Shown here: positions 27,590-34,949 of the stretch, piece after piece
How the letters are laid out: the number at the start of each line of letters is the position of its first letter
Position numbering within the stretch: position 1 is the first letter of the stretch
Assembly: GCF_001651035.1 (NCBI RefSeq)
Contig: NZ_LXRG01000192.1
Location: forward strand, 310,001 to 374,000
Origin: Halomonas sp. ALS9
GTDB lineage: Bacteria > Pseudomonadota > Gammaproteobacteria > Pseudomonadales > Halomonadaceae
Reading direction: 5' to 3'
Length of the DNA stretch: 64,000 bases
Made by a program: the position numbers and the translations under genes
The notes under the pieces: model-generated
What the model was told of the DNA's origin: nothing
Seen by the model: the letters and a program-made list of their open reading frames with translations, nothing else
The model's database searches: none

Positions 27590-29482
27590 TCATTGTCCGT
27601 GTCGACAGGCGGGACAGCGGCGAAATTGTCGTTCGATATCGGCGGCCCCGGTCGCTGAGGCGAGCTTTGCGATCATTGAGTCCAGCAGCGTCACCGGCAT
27701 ATGTGAGCTTCCGCAGGCGTCACAGGTGGCAAGCGCTACTTCATTAAGAGGCTGCCAGCGATAGCGTTGTGCCACGCTGGCCAGTCGAGGTTGCAGGGTG
27801 ATGGCATTTTCCGGGCAGAGACGTTCGCAGAGGCCGCACTGAATACAGTTGGCCTCGGCGAGTTCCAGCCGGGCGGCATGCTCGTTCTCACCATAGCGAA
27901 TCGACGCCGTTGGGCAGGAATGGGCGCATACCGAGCACATAACGCAGGCTTGAAGGTCGACTGAAATCCCGCCGATCGGCGATCCGACCGGCAATGCAAG
28001 GGGCTGCTGGTCGCCAGGCATCAGGGCTTCCTGCCAACGGCGCAGGGCGGCATTGAGCAGCTCACGCTTGCGTGAATCCTGTGAGAGGACAAGAGGCTCG
28101 TTGAACATGTGCTGAACCATGGCGATGCCAGGCTCGTGTTCATATTTATGGCGAGCGCTGCCGATGCTGATAACGTCTTGGCCCAACCCCATGGCCTCGG
28201 TGATGCAGGCGATCTCGGCCAGGCGCTTATCCAACAGTTGACGAGTGTCGTCGGGCAGCCTGGCTTCGGGCGACAGCTCCACGCGATTGACGCCACGGGC
28301 TAGCGCAGCCAGCCAGAGTTCCTCGCCAAAGGCAGCGATCACCGGCACCTCCAGGACGGCATGCGAACCGAGTGACTCATTGGCGTCGCAATCGGGACGG
28401 GCACCTCCCGCCACCACATGCAGTGTCGACGGGGGATGTTCGCGCGCGTCGATGACACTGTTCATGCGCTCCAGCAGATCGAACCGACGGGGCTGGGCGA
28501 CGCTTAGAGCCCCCGTTGGGCAGGCCAGCGTACAGGCGCTGCACCCCTGGCAGAGGTGGGGTTCGACACGAATCAGGGCGCCTTCGGAGCGGATAGCGTC
28601 GGCACCACAGACATCCAGACAGCGCGTGCAGCCCGTCTGCCCGGCGATCTCGTGGGCACAGATTTCAGCTGTGTAGGCGAAGTAGCGGGGTTTCTCGAAA
28701 GTACCCACCAGCTCGCCTGCCTGGGCGGCAAGATCCGATGGCATGACCGACGCATCGGCATGCAGGTAGCCCGGGGGATGTACCAAGCGTGCGAGTAGCG
28801 GATGCGTCGAGAGATCCATGATGATGTCGGCGGTCAGCAAGTGGGAGGCGTTGGTTTCCGTCATCGCCGATTCGATACGAAAGTCGCCCAGCCAGCCCTC
28901 GATGCGTAGCGGCGAAGCGTCGACCACCGTCCAGCTCTCGGGAGTCTGGCTGGCCGCCAGCCCCGGCGCTATGGCAATGATTCGCCCCTGGGTAAAATCA
29001 CTGGCGAGTGCAAGCAGCGTCGATGCGCGATCACTGATCAGCGCCACAACCCCGTCAGACTGGTAAGTAACCCCGTTCACTGCGGCCCTTCCCACAGCGA
29101 CGCGCGTCAGAATCGGTGTCTGACAGGTTGATCCATTGCTGAAGGGTTGCTGATTCATTTCGACTCCATTGCGGACAGGGGCATCACCCAGTGCTGACGT
29201 TGCAACAGCCCGCGGCTGCCTGTAGTCCCTGTCGATATCTACCGTATCCAGCAGGCTGCGCTCGGTATCGTTTCTTGCCTGCTCCAAACGTTGACGAAGT
29301 TGCTGCACTTCCTCAACCAGGGCTTCGCGCTGGAACTGTCGGTTCAAGTCGAGACAACAGGTTCGCAATTTGCTGGCCCACAGGCCCAGGGTGTAGATGA
29401 CCCTTGGCAGACGATGCGGGCCGACGACGATCAAGGTGATCAGACAAACAACCAACATCTCCCAGGTGCTAACATCAAACAT
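27590..29482 (-). CDS. TatB-like domain fused to a multi-cluster ferredoxin
   Basis: 630 aa from ATG 29482. Residues 1-25 form a membrane helix with the TatA/B hinge (MFDVSTWEMLVVCLITLIVV, then GPHRLPRV), followed by an amphipathic helix and coiled coil to about residue 90, like TatB. From about residue 109 the chain is a polyferredoxin. Cysteine groups lie near 275-290, 310-322, 515-527 and 545-557, with two CxxC pairs near the C-terminus. Polyferredoxins of this kind accompany formate dehydrogenase and other molybdoenzymes. An in-frame TTG at 29533 and an internal ATG at 29158 with GGAG are alternative starts. It leads the operon. Confidence 0.8.
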   Translation of the reverse strand: MFDVSTWEMLVVCLITLIVVGPHRLPRVIYTLGLWASKLRTCCLDLNRQFQREALVEEVQQLRQRLEQARNDTERSLLDTVDIDRDYRQPRAVATSALGDAPVRNGVEMNQQPFSNGSTCQTPILTRVAVGRAAVNGVTYQSDGVVALISDRASTLLALASDFTQGRIIAIAPGLAASQTPESWTVVDASPLRIEGWLGDFRIESAMTETNASHLLTADIIMDLSTHPLLARLVHPPGYLHADASVMPSDLAAQAGELVGTFEKPRYFAYTAEICAHEIAGQTGCTRCLDVCGADAIRSEGALIRVEPHLCQGCSACTLACPTGALSVAQPRRFDLLERMNSVIDAREHPPSTLHVVAGGARPDCDANESLGSHAVLEVPVIAAFGEELWLAALARGVNRVELSPEARLPDDTRQLLDKRLAEIACITEAMGLGQDVISIGSARHKYEHEPGIAMVQHMFNEPLVLSQDSRKRELLNAALRRWQEALMPGDQQPLALPVGSPIGGISVDLQACVMCSVCAHSCPTASIRYGENEHAARLELAEANCIQCGLCERLCPENAITLQPRLASVAQRYRWQPLNEVALATCDACGSSHMPVTLLDSMIAKLASATGAADIERQFRRCPACRHGQ

Positions 29483-29596
29483 AGGGATGGTGGCAAAATT
29501 CGGGGAACATGGATTTCGCTCCTTGGCAGGCAACGGCCTGCATTCACATCACTCTAGGAGCATTGAGGTAGCATGCCAGCATAGATCGGCGCGAGC

Positions 29597-29610
29597 TTGA
29601 TTCAGGTCAA
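29597..29610. promoter_or_regulatory. FNR/Anr-like box between the TatB fusion gene and menA
   Basis: TTGAT-TCAG-GTCAA has one perfect and one near-perfect FNR half-site. Its centre is about 121 bp before the TatB-fusion ATG (29482) and 137 bp before the menA ATG (29741), so it could serve either divergent unit. It is the second such site in the window. Binding is inferred. Confidence 0.65.
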
Positions 29611-29740
29611 GCATCAGGGAAGTATTGTGTTCTTTGTGGAGAAGTGTCTCGGCAACCGCGGATACTGATCTACCGAGCCTAAATGCGGCAAACTGACATC
29701 AGCTTTTTAAATGAAAATAGTTAATAGGAACAATGACGTA

Positions 29741-30667
29741 ATGGAATCACCCGCTAAACGCCGCCACTACCAAGCCTGGTTGCTAGCCGCTCGCCCCCGA
29801 ACGCTGCCACTGGCCTGCGCGTCTATACTATTGGGCAGTGGGTTAGCGGCTAGCGTGGATGCTTTTAATGGCGCGGTGCTTTTGCTCGCCCTGCTGACCG
29901 CGATTGCGCTACAGATACTCTCTAATCTCGCCAATGACTATGGCGACGCGGCTTCCGGCGCTGATGATCAGGCACGCATTGGGCCGGTGCGGGCGGTCTC
30001 TTCAGGCTTGCTAACGCCACAGGCAATGCGCACAGGGATGGTAATTACGGCAATCGTAGCAGCGCTGTTAGGGCTTTCATTATTGGTGACCGCCTTTGGC
30101 AACCAGTGGGGCCAAATTGTCACTTTCCTGCTGCTAGGTGCCGCCTCTTTATTAGCCGCCGTGACCTATACCGTTGGGTTGGGTGGAACGCCCTATGGAT
30201 ATCGGGGGCTGGGGGATATTTCCGTCTTTATATTTTTCGGACTGCTCGGCGTGCTGGGCACTTACTACCTCTATACGCAGCAACTCAGTTGGTTGCCGTT
30301 TTTGCCCGCTGCGGCATGTGGGCTGCTGGCCACCGCAGTGCTCAATGTGAATAACGTGCGCGATATCGAAAGCGATGCGCGTAACGGCAAGATCTCCCTG
30401 GCGGTGCGGTTGGGCCGCGAGAACGCGATTAACTACCACTGGGCATTATTGGTACTGGCGCTGTTACTCACCGTGGTTTATCTGGCAGCTCTCCCCGCTC
30501 CCTGGTTGAGCTGGAGTTGCCTGCTGGTCGCCAAGCCACTGACGGATGCCGCCAGAACGTTACGTCATACTCGTGATGGCGAGATTTTGACCGGCATGCT
30601 GAAAAAAACCGCCATTTCGACGCTGCTTTTCAGCGTATTGCTGTCGATTGGTTTGGTGCTGGCTTAG
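29741..30667 (+). CDS. menA: 1,4-Dihydroxy-2-naphthoate polyprenyltransferase
   Basis: 308 aa UbiA-superfamily membrane enzyme with about nine helices. The prenyl-diphosphate/Mg motif is NLANDYGDAASGADD, preceded by ARPRTLPLA; the second aspartate motif is NNVRDIESDARNGK. It attaches the polyprenyl chain to DHNA, making demethylmenaquinone. ATG 29741 has AGGA upstream and gives the E. coli-like N-terminus; an ATG at 29711 in the same frame has no ribosome-binding site. The last methylation (UbiE/MenG) is not encoded in the window. Confidence 0.93.
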   Translation: MESPAKRRHYQAWLLAARPRTLPLACASILLGSGLAASVDAFNGAVLLLALLTAIALQILSNLANDYGDAASGADDQARIGPVRAVSSGLLTPQAMRTGMVITAIVAALLGLSLLVTAFGNQWGQIVTFLLLGAASLLAAVTYTVGLGGTPYGYRGLGDISVFIFFGLLGVLGTYYLYTQQLSWLPFLPAAACGLLATAVLNVNNVRDIESDARNGKISLAVRLGRENAINYHWALLVLALLLTVVYLAALPAPWLSWSCLLVAKPLTDAARTLRHTRDGEILTGMLKKTAISTLLFSVLLSIGLVLA

Positions 30668-30697
30668 TCAACGTTTTAGCTAATGTTTTAGCTGCCC

Positions 30698-30727
30698 CTG
30701 TCAGCGGGGCAGCCACCCCGCTGACAG
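30698..30727. terminator. Bidirectional hairpin between menA and the monooxygenase-like gene
   Basis: A perfect 12-bp stem, CTGTCAGCGGGG with its complement and a 6-nt loop, lies between two convergent genes. T-runs are poor on both sides, so termination strength is uncertain. Confidence 0.65.
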
Positions 30728-30752
30728 TCGGCTAACGCTTGCAACGCTAGCC

Positions 30753-31055
30753 TTACAGCACCACCTCATAACCCTCAAACTTAGGTGGGCCGAGGTAGAT
30801 GCCTTCCGGCGCTTTGGCATTGGCGTGGGCTTTGCGGAACGCGTCTGACTTTGTCCAGTCACGGAAAGCCTCTTCCGACTCCCACACGCTGTGGGAGATA
30901 AACACGGTGTGATCTTCCTGGCTTTCGCCTTGCAGCATCTTGAACTGCTTAAAGCCCGGCACTTCGTCCAGATGAGAATCACGGTTGCGCCACACCTCTA
31001 AAAAGTCCTCTTCGCGGCCTGGGGCAATCCGAAAACGGTTCATGGCGATATACAC
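30753..31055 (-). CDS. Antibiotic biosynthesis monooxygenase/HmoA-like protein
   Basis: 100 aa ferredoxin-like fold of the ABM/IsdG/HmoA group. An Asn near the N-terminus (MYIAMNRFRIAPG), the SHSVWESEEAFRDW tryptophan and a following AFRKAH histidine match the Asn-Trp-His set of heme-degrading members. It is probably a cytoplasmic dimer for heme breakdown or a general quinol-type monooxygenase. Single gene, convergent with menA and divergent from the photolyase gene. Confidence 0.8.
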   Translation of the reverse strand: MYIAMNRFRIAPGREEDFLEVWRNRDSHLDEVPGFKQFKMLQGESQEDHTVFISHSVWESEEAFRDWTKSDAFRKAHANAKAPEGIYLGPPKFEGYEVVL

Positions 31056-31164
31056 TATTAATCTCCTACTGTTGGATTCTGCTGGGTTGATTACGCAAAC
31101 GCTACCTTGATGGTAACGTCATCGGTTCATGACGAATAGCTCGGACAAATAGGCTTAACGGTTA

Positions 31165-32742
31165 ATGGCTAAGGCACCCATTCAGGTTGTTTGGTTCAAA
31201 CGTGATTTACGTATTCATGATCATGCGCCGCTCACCAACGCTGCCATGGCGGGCCCCGTGCTACCCGTATTTGCGATTGAACCCGGCCAGTGGCAAGCGC
31301 CGGATAGCGCTCTGCGCCACTGGCAGTTTGCCGCTGACTCACTGATCGACCTTTCCAACGCACTGGAAACACTCAGCCTGCCGCTTTGTATTTGGCAAGG
31401 CGATATGGTCTATTTGCTCAACGCCCTGAAAGCCCATTACGGCGAATTTACCCTGCACGCTCATCAGGAAACGGGCAACGCCTGGAGCTTTGAACGAGAT
31501 AAATGCGTTAACCAGTGGTGCCGAGAGCACAACGTGAATTGGCATGAAGCGCGCCAGCAGGGCGTGGTGCGCGGGCTGACTAGCCGCACGGGGCACCAGA
31601 GCCGCTGGGAGTCGCATTGGGAAACGCTAATGACCGCCCCCACCGCTGCTGCCCCGCAAAACGCCCAAGCGGCTGAGGGTTGGCAAACCTTTCACCATAT
31701 TGACGTTGATCAGCTCCACAGCCTAACCCTTGGGTTTGATACCACGCCGTGCCCCGAGCGCCAGTTAGGCGGCCGCAGCGAAGGCCGCGCACTGTGGCGA
31801 AGCTTTGTAAGCCAGCGCGGGCGGCGTTATCGCGGTTCGTTGTCTAAGCCATTGCTGGCCTGGGAGTTTGGCTCGCGGCTTTCGCCCCACTTGGCCTGGG
31901 GCACGCTTTCCATGCGCGAAGTCGTGCAGTCGCTGCGCCGCCAGCGCAAAAAGCATGATGAAGATACTGCCTGGGCGCGCTCGCTGCGTGCTTTCACCTC
32001 GCGGCTTTACTGGCACTGCCACTTTATTCAAAAGCTCGAAAGTGAGCCAAGCATTGAGCATCAAACGTTGCACCCAGCGCTGCGCGGGCTGCGGGAACGC
32101 GACCCAGAACACCCCAACCTGATCGCCTGGAAGCGCGGCCAAACCGGTGTGCCGCTAGTAGATGCCTGTATGCGCAGCCTGATCGCCACCGGCTGGATCA
32201 ACTTCCGTATGCGCGCCATGCTGATTTCTTACGCCACGTTCAACCTCGGGCTGCACTGGCGTGAACCCGCCCTGTACCTTGCGCGGCTATTTACCGATTA
32301 TGAACCGGGCATTCACTATCCCCAGGTGCAGATGCAGGCGGGCGCCACAGGCACCAACACGCTGCGGGTCTATAACCCCATCAAACAGGCGGAAGATAAC
32401 GACCCGGACGGTGAGTTTGTCGCCCGCTGGGTGCCAGAACTAACGCCACTGCCGTTAGAGTGGCGCGCCAAGCCCTGGACGCTGCCGGAAAGCCTGCAAA
32501 AGCGCTTCGGCTTCCAACCCGGCGAACACTACCCAATTCCCCACGACTTTGAAGCCGAAGCGCGGCACTGGAAGAAAATGCTCTATGAGCTGCGTCGCAC
32601 CCCAGAAGCAAGGGAATCAAGCCAAGCGATTGTGGATAAGCTCGCCAGCCAGCGTCGACCTTCAAAGCAGCGCGCTAAAAAAGCAAAGCCCGCCAATCGC
32701 CAGCAGCTTTCGCTGTTTGACGATGGCGGGTTGGAAGGATAG
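31165..32742 (+). CDS. Cryptochrome/deoxyribodipyrimidine photolyase family protein
   Basis: 525 aa. The N-terminal antenna-binding Rossmann fold starts VVWFKRDLRIHDHAPL. The FAD-binding helical domain includes GVPLVDACMRSLIATGWINFRMRAML and the DYEPGIHYPQVQMQAG and NTLRVYNPIKQ stretches. The last differ from classical CPD photolyase, so DNA repair versus photoreceptor role is open. The last codons form part of a 44-bp sequence repeated at 34884, so the present C-terminus (DDGGLEG) has been rebuilt by an insertion; the repeat copy would encode DDGGLDEA. Confidence 0.85.
   Translation: MAKAPIQVVWFKRDLRIHDHAPLTNAAMAGPVLPVFAIEPGQWQAPDSALRHWQFAADSLIDLSNALETLSLPLCIWQGDMVYLLNALKAHYGEFTLHAHQETGNAWSFERDKCVNQWCREHNVNWHEARQQGVVRGLTSRTGHQSRWESHWETLMTAPTAAAPQNAQAAEGWQTFHHIDVDQLHSLTLGFDTTPCPERQLGGRSEGRALWRSFVSQRGRRYRGSLSKPLLAWEFGSRLSPHLAWGTLSMREVVQSLRRQRKKHDEDTAWARSLRAFTSRLYWHCHFIQKLESEPSIEHQTLHPALRGLRERDPEHPNLIAWKRGQTGVPLVDACMRSLIATGWINFRMRAMLISYATFNLGLHWREPALYLARLFTDYEPGIHYPQVQMQAGATGTNTLRVYNPIKQAEDNDPDGEFVARWVPELTPLPLEWRAKPWTLPESLQKRFGFQPGEHYPIPHDFEAEARHWKKMLYELRRTPEARESSQAIVDKLASQRRPSKQRAKKAKPANRQQLSLFDDGGLEG
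32689..32732 (+). repeat. 44-bp direct repeat, left copy (inside photolyase 3' end)
   Basis: This stretch is identical over 44 bp to 34884-34927 in the same orientation, and similarity stops on both sides. It encodes the ARQ...LFDDGG end of the photolyase. The two copies bound a 2.2 kb AT-rich island, so they mark its ends. Confidence 0.92.
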
Positions 32743-33079
32743 GTAGCGGTTACGCTTAGCGATAGTAAGGCTGATGATGCCACTCAGCGCCGCTCGTACT
32801 CTATTTAACAGTGCCAATACCGGCGCACAACGCATCTGGGAAATCACGGCATAAGCGAAACTACCAATCCACTGTTCTAATATGTATAAACTCACTTTCA
32901 GGTACCCGGTTTTACCTTGCACTTGGTATGGCATATGCGCCATGAGAAGGAGCATTTCGTTCGCCACGTTACTAATATCCTTATCGAACTGTTGCAGTAA
33001 AGCTCCCTTAAAAATTACCCATCCTGCGTCTCGTTTGAGTAACGGCCTACATATGCTTACTCAGTTGACAGTAAAGTAA
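32743..33079. other. Island segment with an unassigned minus-strand reading frame
   Basis: No recognised gene. On the minus strand a frame is open from about 33063 and could start at a GTG at 32967 with AAGGAT upstream. It runs about 100 codons to 32662, back through the photolyase 3' end in antisense. The unique part (MANEMLLLMAHMPYQVQGKT onward) is not a family I know. It may be the remains of a second cassette gene joined to chromosomal DNA. Confidence 0.4.
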
Positions 33080-33188
33080 CTAACGCCTAGCTCACCGACC
33101 CATATTGCGGGGAGCATTTGTGTAAAATAGAACGCAGCACTACACAAACGAGCGTAGAAATATAGAGCCGCATTCAGCTATTCGTTAG
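33080..33188 (-). other. attC-like integron recombination site after the HEPN gene
   Basis: Read on the minus strand, this 109-nt segment begins CTAACG and ends GGCGTTAG, the inverse core sites of an attC. Inside them TAGCT-n-A pairs with T-n-AGCTA. The centre has an 8-bp stem, TTTGTGTA (33117-33124) with TACACAAA (33141-33148). It starts 5 nt after the HEPN stop, the usual place for an attC. No integrase is in the window, so this is a structural call. Confidence 0.6.
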
Positions 33189-33192
33189 CTGC

Positions 33193-33774
33193 CTATTCCA
33201 TAAGCCTAAACCAATCTTCAATAGTAAGCCCCAAACGGATCGATTCGCTTTTATGAATTGGACAACTATGTGCAATTGGGCCACGCATAATATTTAAATT
33301 TGTCATAATCCGATTAAACGCCTTTTGAGAGTTAAATAAATCATCGAAGGCTTCCCAGTTCTTCCTTACAATATCACCAAGCTCGCCAAATGTTGTGTAA
33401 TCAATCGGACTCTCTGACCTAGGAGTTATGCCCGCATCTAGTTCTCGTTTTATATTAGCATTAACGTTATTCTGTATGTCTTCTTTTACTTTATCTGTCC
33501 ACCAGTTGGCATCATAGTAATCTCTCATTTTTTCAGTAATAAGCCTTCTGATAGACCTTTCCAAGCAATAGAAAGCTTCATAATGGCTGGACATTACTTT
33601 TGCTTCATTTCTAAGATCTTGCTCAAATTGAGGATAGAAATCAGGATCTTTATCTATCGACACTTCGACATTACGACCGAGGTCTAGTGAGAGTTCTTTC
33701 TCAACATCATCAATTGCGCTTTCGAGTAGCATATTACGCATTTGAAATAGCTGAATTCGCTCCATTGTTTTCAT
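33193..33774 (-). CDS. Swt1-like HEPN domain protein (putative RNase effector)
   Basis: 193 aa, mostly helical and AT-rich. The C-terminal region carries the HEPN signature R-x4-H as RGPIAH, residues 164-169, preceded by a helical NSQKAFNRIMTNLNIM. HEPN domains with this motif are often metal-independent RNases in toxin-antitoxin and phage-defence systems; Swt1-type HEPN proteins are one branch. It begins 1 nt after the DUF5343 stop (TAATATG), so the two are translationally coupled. Base composition is lower in GC than the flanking genes. Enzyme activity and target are unproven. Confidence 0.72.
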   Translation of the reverse strand: MKTMERIQLFQMRNMLLESAIDDVEKELSLDLGRNVEVSIDKDPDFYPQFEQDLRNEAKVMSSHYEAFYCLERSIRRLITEKMRDYYDANWWTDKVKEDIQNNVNANIKRELDAGITPRSESPIDYTTFGELGDIVRKNWEAFDDLFNSQKAFNRIMTNLNIMRGPIAHSCPIHKSESIRLGLTIEDWFRLME

Positions 33775-33775
33775 A

Positions 33776-34420
33776 TTAGGAATCCAGCAAGTTTTCTTTT
33801 AATGACTTAAATATTGCAGAATAGACTTTTGGATCATCCGATTTTGGTAAAACGATATTAATCGTATAATTTAGGCCCAGTTTTAGCTGAGAGGAATGAT
33901 CTTTAACTGACTGTTTTGAATCAGCTACGCTTGCCTCAACACTGGAGGTGCTTTCTTCTTCGTCTTCATAATCACCTATCGTGCCATTAACAGCATCAAA
34001 ATCAGCGAAATCTAATGCATTCAAGAACGTTTGCAGTGTTTTTTCTGCAGTACTGTTTTCTGCGGAAACACCAGTAATTTCAATAATATGACCCTTGATA
34101 TCTTTCGGATTTAGCTTGTTGGCGTATTCATTCCTGCGAAACAACTCTTCATAACCGATTTTTATTGCCGATGCCATGGCATAACCGGATGTAGCCGAAT
34201 TTCTGAATTTCTTATATAAATCAGTTGGGGTTCCATCTGTATTCAATATTCCACACTTTTTTGCCCAGGAAATGAATGTTCTATCGTTTCCGCCTTTGAA
34301 GCCCAATACCGTAGATAAAAAATCTGCATTGAACACACTAGGCACAGCAGCTTGCTTAATTTTATTTAGTATTTTTGTAAGTGCATTTGGTGCGCTCATG
34401 TATGGTAGTTTCTTTGACAC
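33776..34420 (-). CDS. DUF5343 domain protein, partner of the HEPN protein
   Basis: 214 aa. The N-terminal two-thirds fits DUF5343: LPYMSAPNALTKILNKIKQA, FLSTVLGFKGGNDRTFISWAK, GTPTDLYKKFRN and a YEELFRRNEYA helix, suggesting a winged-helix-like DNA-binding or scaffold module. The acidic linker DYEDEEESTSS is followed by a beta-rich tail LKLGLNYTINIVLP. It starts with GTG 34420, preceded by AAGGAG at ideal spacing, 26 nt after a GTTAG core. DUF5343 genes are often next to HEPN genes; antitoxin or sensor role is inference. Confidence 0.75.
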   Translation of the reverse strand: MSKKLPYMSAPNALTKILNKIKQAAVPSVFNADFLSTVLGFKGGNDRTFISWAKKCGILNTDGTPTDLYKKFRNSATSGYAMASAIKIGYEELFRRNEYANKLNPKDIKGHIIEITGVSAENSTAEKTLQTFLNALDFADFDAVNGTIGDYEDEEESTSSVEASVADSKQSVKDHSSQLKLGLNYTINIVLPKSDDPKVYSAIFKSLKENLLDS

Positions 34421-34446
34421 TTTTTTCTCCTTTTTAGTGGCTGTAG

Positions 34447-34511
34447 CTAACGCCTGTAATACCGGAAAGCCAGAGCGCAGCGACGGTTTTTTCGCATTCT
34501 TTCGCTTGTTA
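34447..34511 (-). other. attC-like site before the DUF5343 gene
   Basis: On the minus strand this 65-nt segment begins TAACAAGC and ends AGGCGTTAG, with an inner GAAAG/CTTTC pairing. The internal complementarity is weaker than in the site at 33080. Its 3' core sits 26 nt before the DUF5343 start, as expected if the gene pair is an integron cassette. Confidence 0.45.
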
Positions 34512-34883
34512 ATTTTTTAGCCGATGAATATTGCATAAAAAAATTTTCCTGCACTTAACAGAGCAAGTATGGCGCCGACCATCTTTCTTGATAAGGATGA
34601 AAGTGGCAGGCCTTGATAGTGCTAAACCATATCACCACAGAACCATAAAAACGGAAAGAGGCAAGACACCAATACCTGAGTTCCCGATAGCTCAAAAAAC
34701 CATCTTTCCCAAGTACATAGATGGCTCACATCATTGCTCCAACAAGCTGCGTAACAGAAATTCGCGTTTCTGAAGCCTTTCCCAGCATTTTCACCTTGGT
34801 CAGTTACAATGCCAAATCAAGCTTATCACAGGGTGTTTAGGACGACTGACTATCTCAACTTTGAGCTTTCAACGCATAAAAAA
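34512..34883. other. Island segment without a recognised gene
   Basis: About 370 bp of AT-rich sequence between the second attC-like site and the right repeat copy. An 80-codon open frame at 34531-34773 (+) has no family resemblance or ribosome-binding site and is not called. I see no integrase, transposase or resistance-gene sequence. Confidence 0.5.
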
Positions 34884-34927
34884 CCCGCCAATCGCCAGCA
34901 GCTTTCGCTGTTTGACGATGGCGGGTT
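34879..34927 (-). terminator. Terminator of the gabT-gabD unit, made from the photolyase 3' end
   Basis: On the minus strand the arms AACCCGCCA and TTGGCGGGTT bracket a structured loop of about 25 nt and are followed by a T6 run (plus-strand 34879-34884). It lies 23 nt after the gabT stop. The same bases once coded for the photolyase C-terminus. Confidence 0.7.
34884..34927 (+). repeat. 44-bp direct repeat, right copy (former photolyase 3' end)
   Basis: Identical to 32689-32732. Its reading frame continues to a TAG at 34938-34940, so it looks like the original photolyase end left behind by the insertion. Its outer arms (AACCCGCCA and TGGCGGGTT) pair, so it also forms the gabT terminator on the other strand. 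Confidence 0.88.
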
Positions 34928-34949
34928 AGATGAAGCCTAGAAGGTAGTA

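Noticed and set aside
34531..34773. 80-codon frame in the island
   Set aside because: No ribosome-binding site, no family resemblance, and composition like the surrounding non-coding DNA.
34650..34800. Possible attI-like segment (GTTACGCAGC on the minus strand)
   Set aside because: Only a short match to class-1 attI and no integrase; too weak to report as a site.
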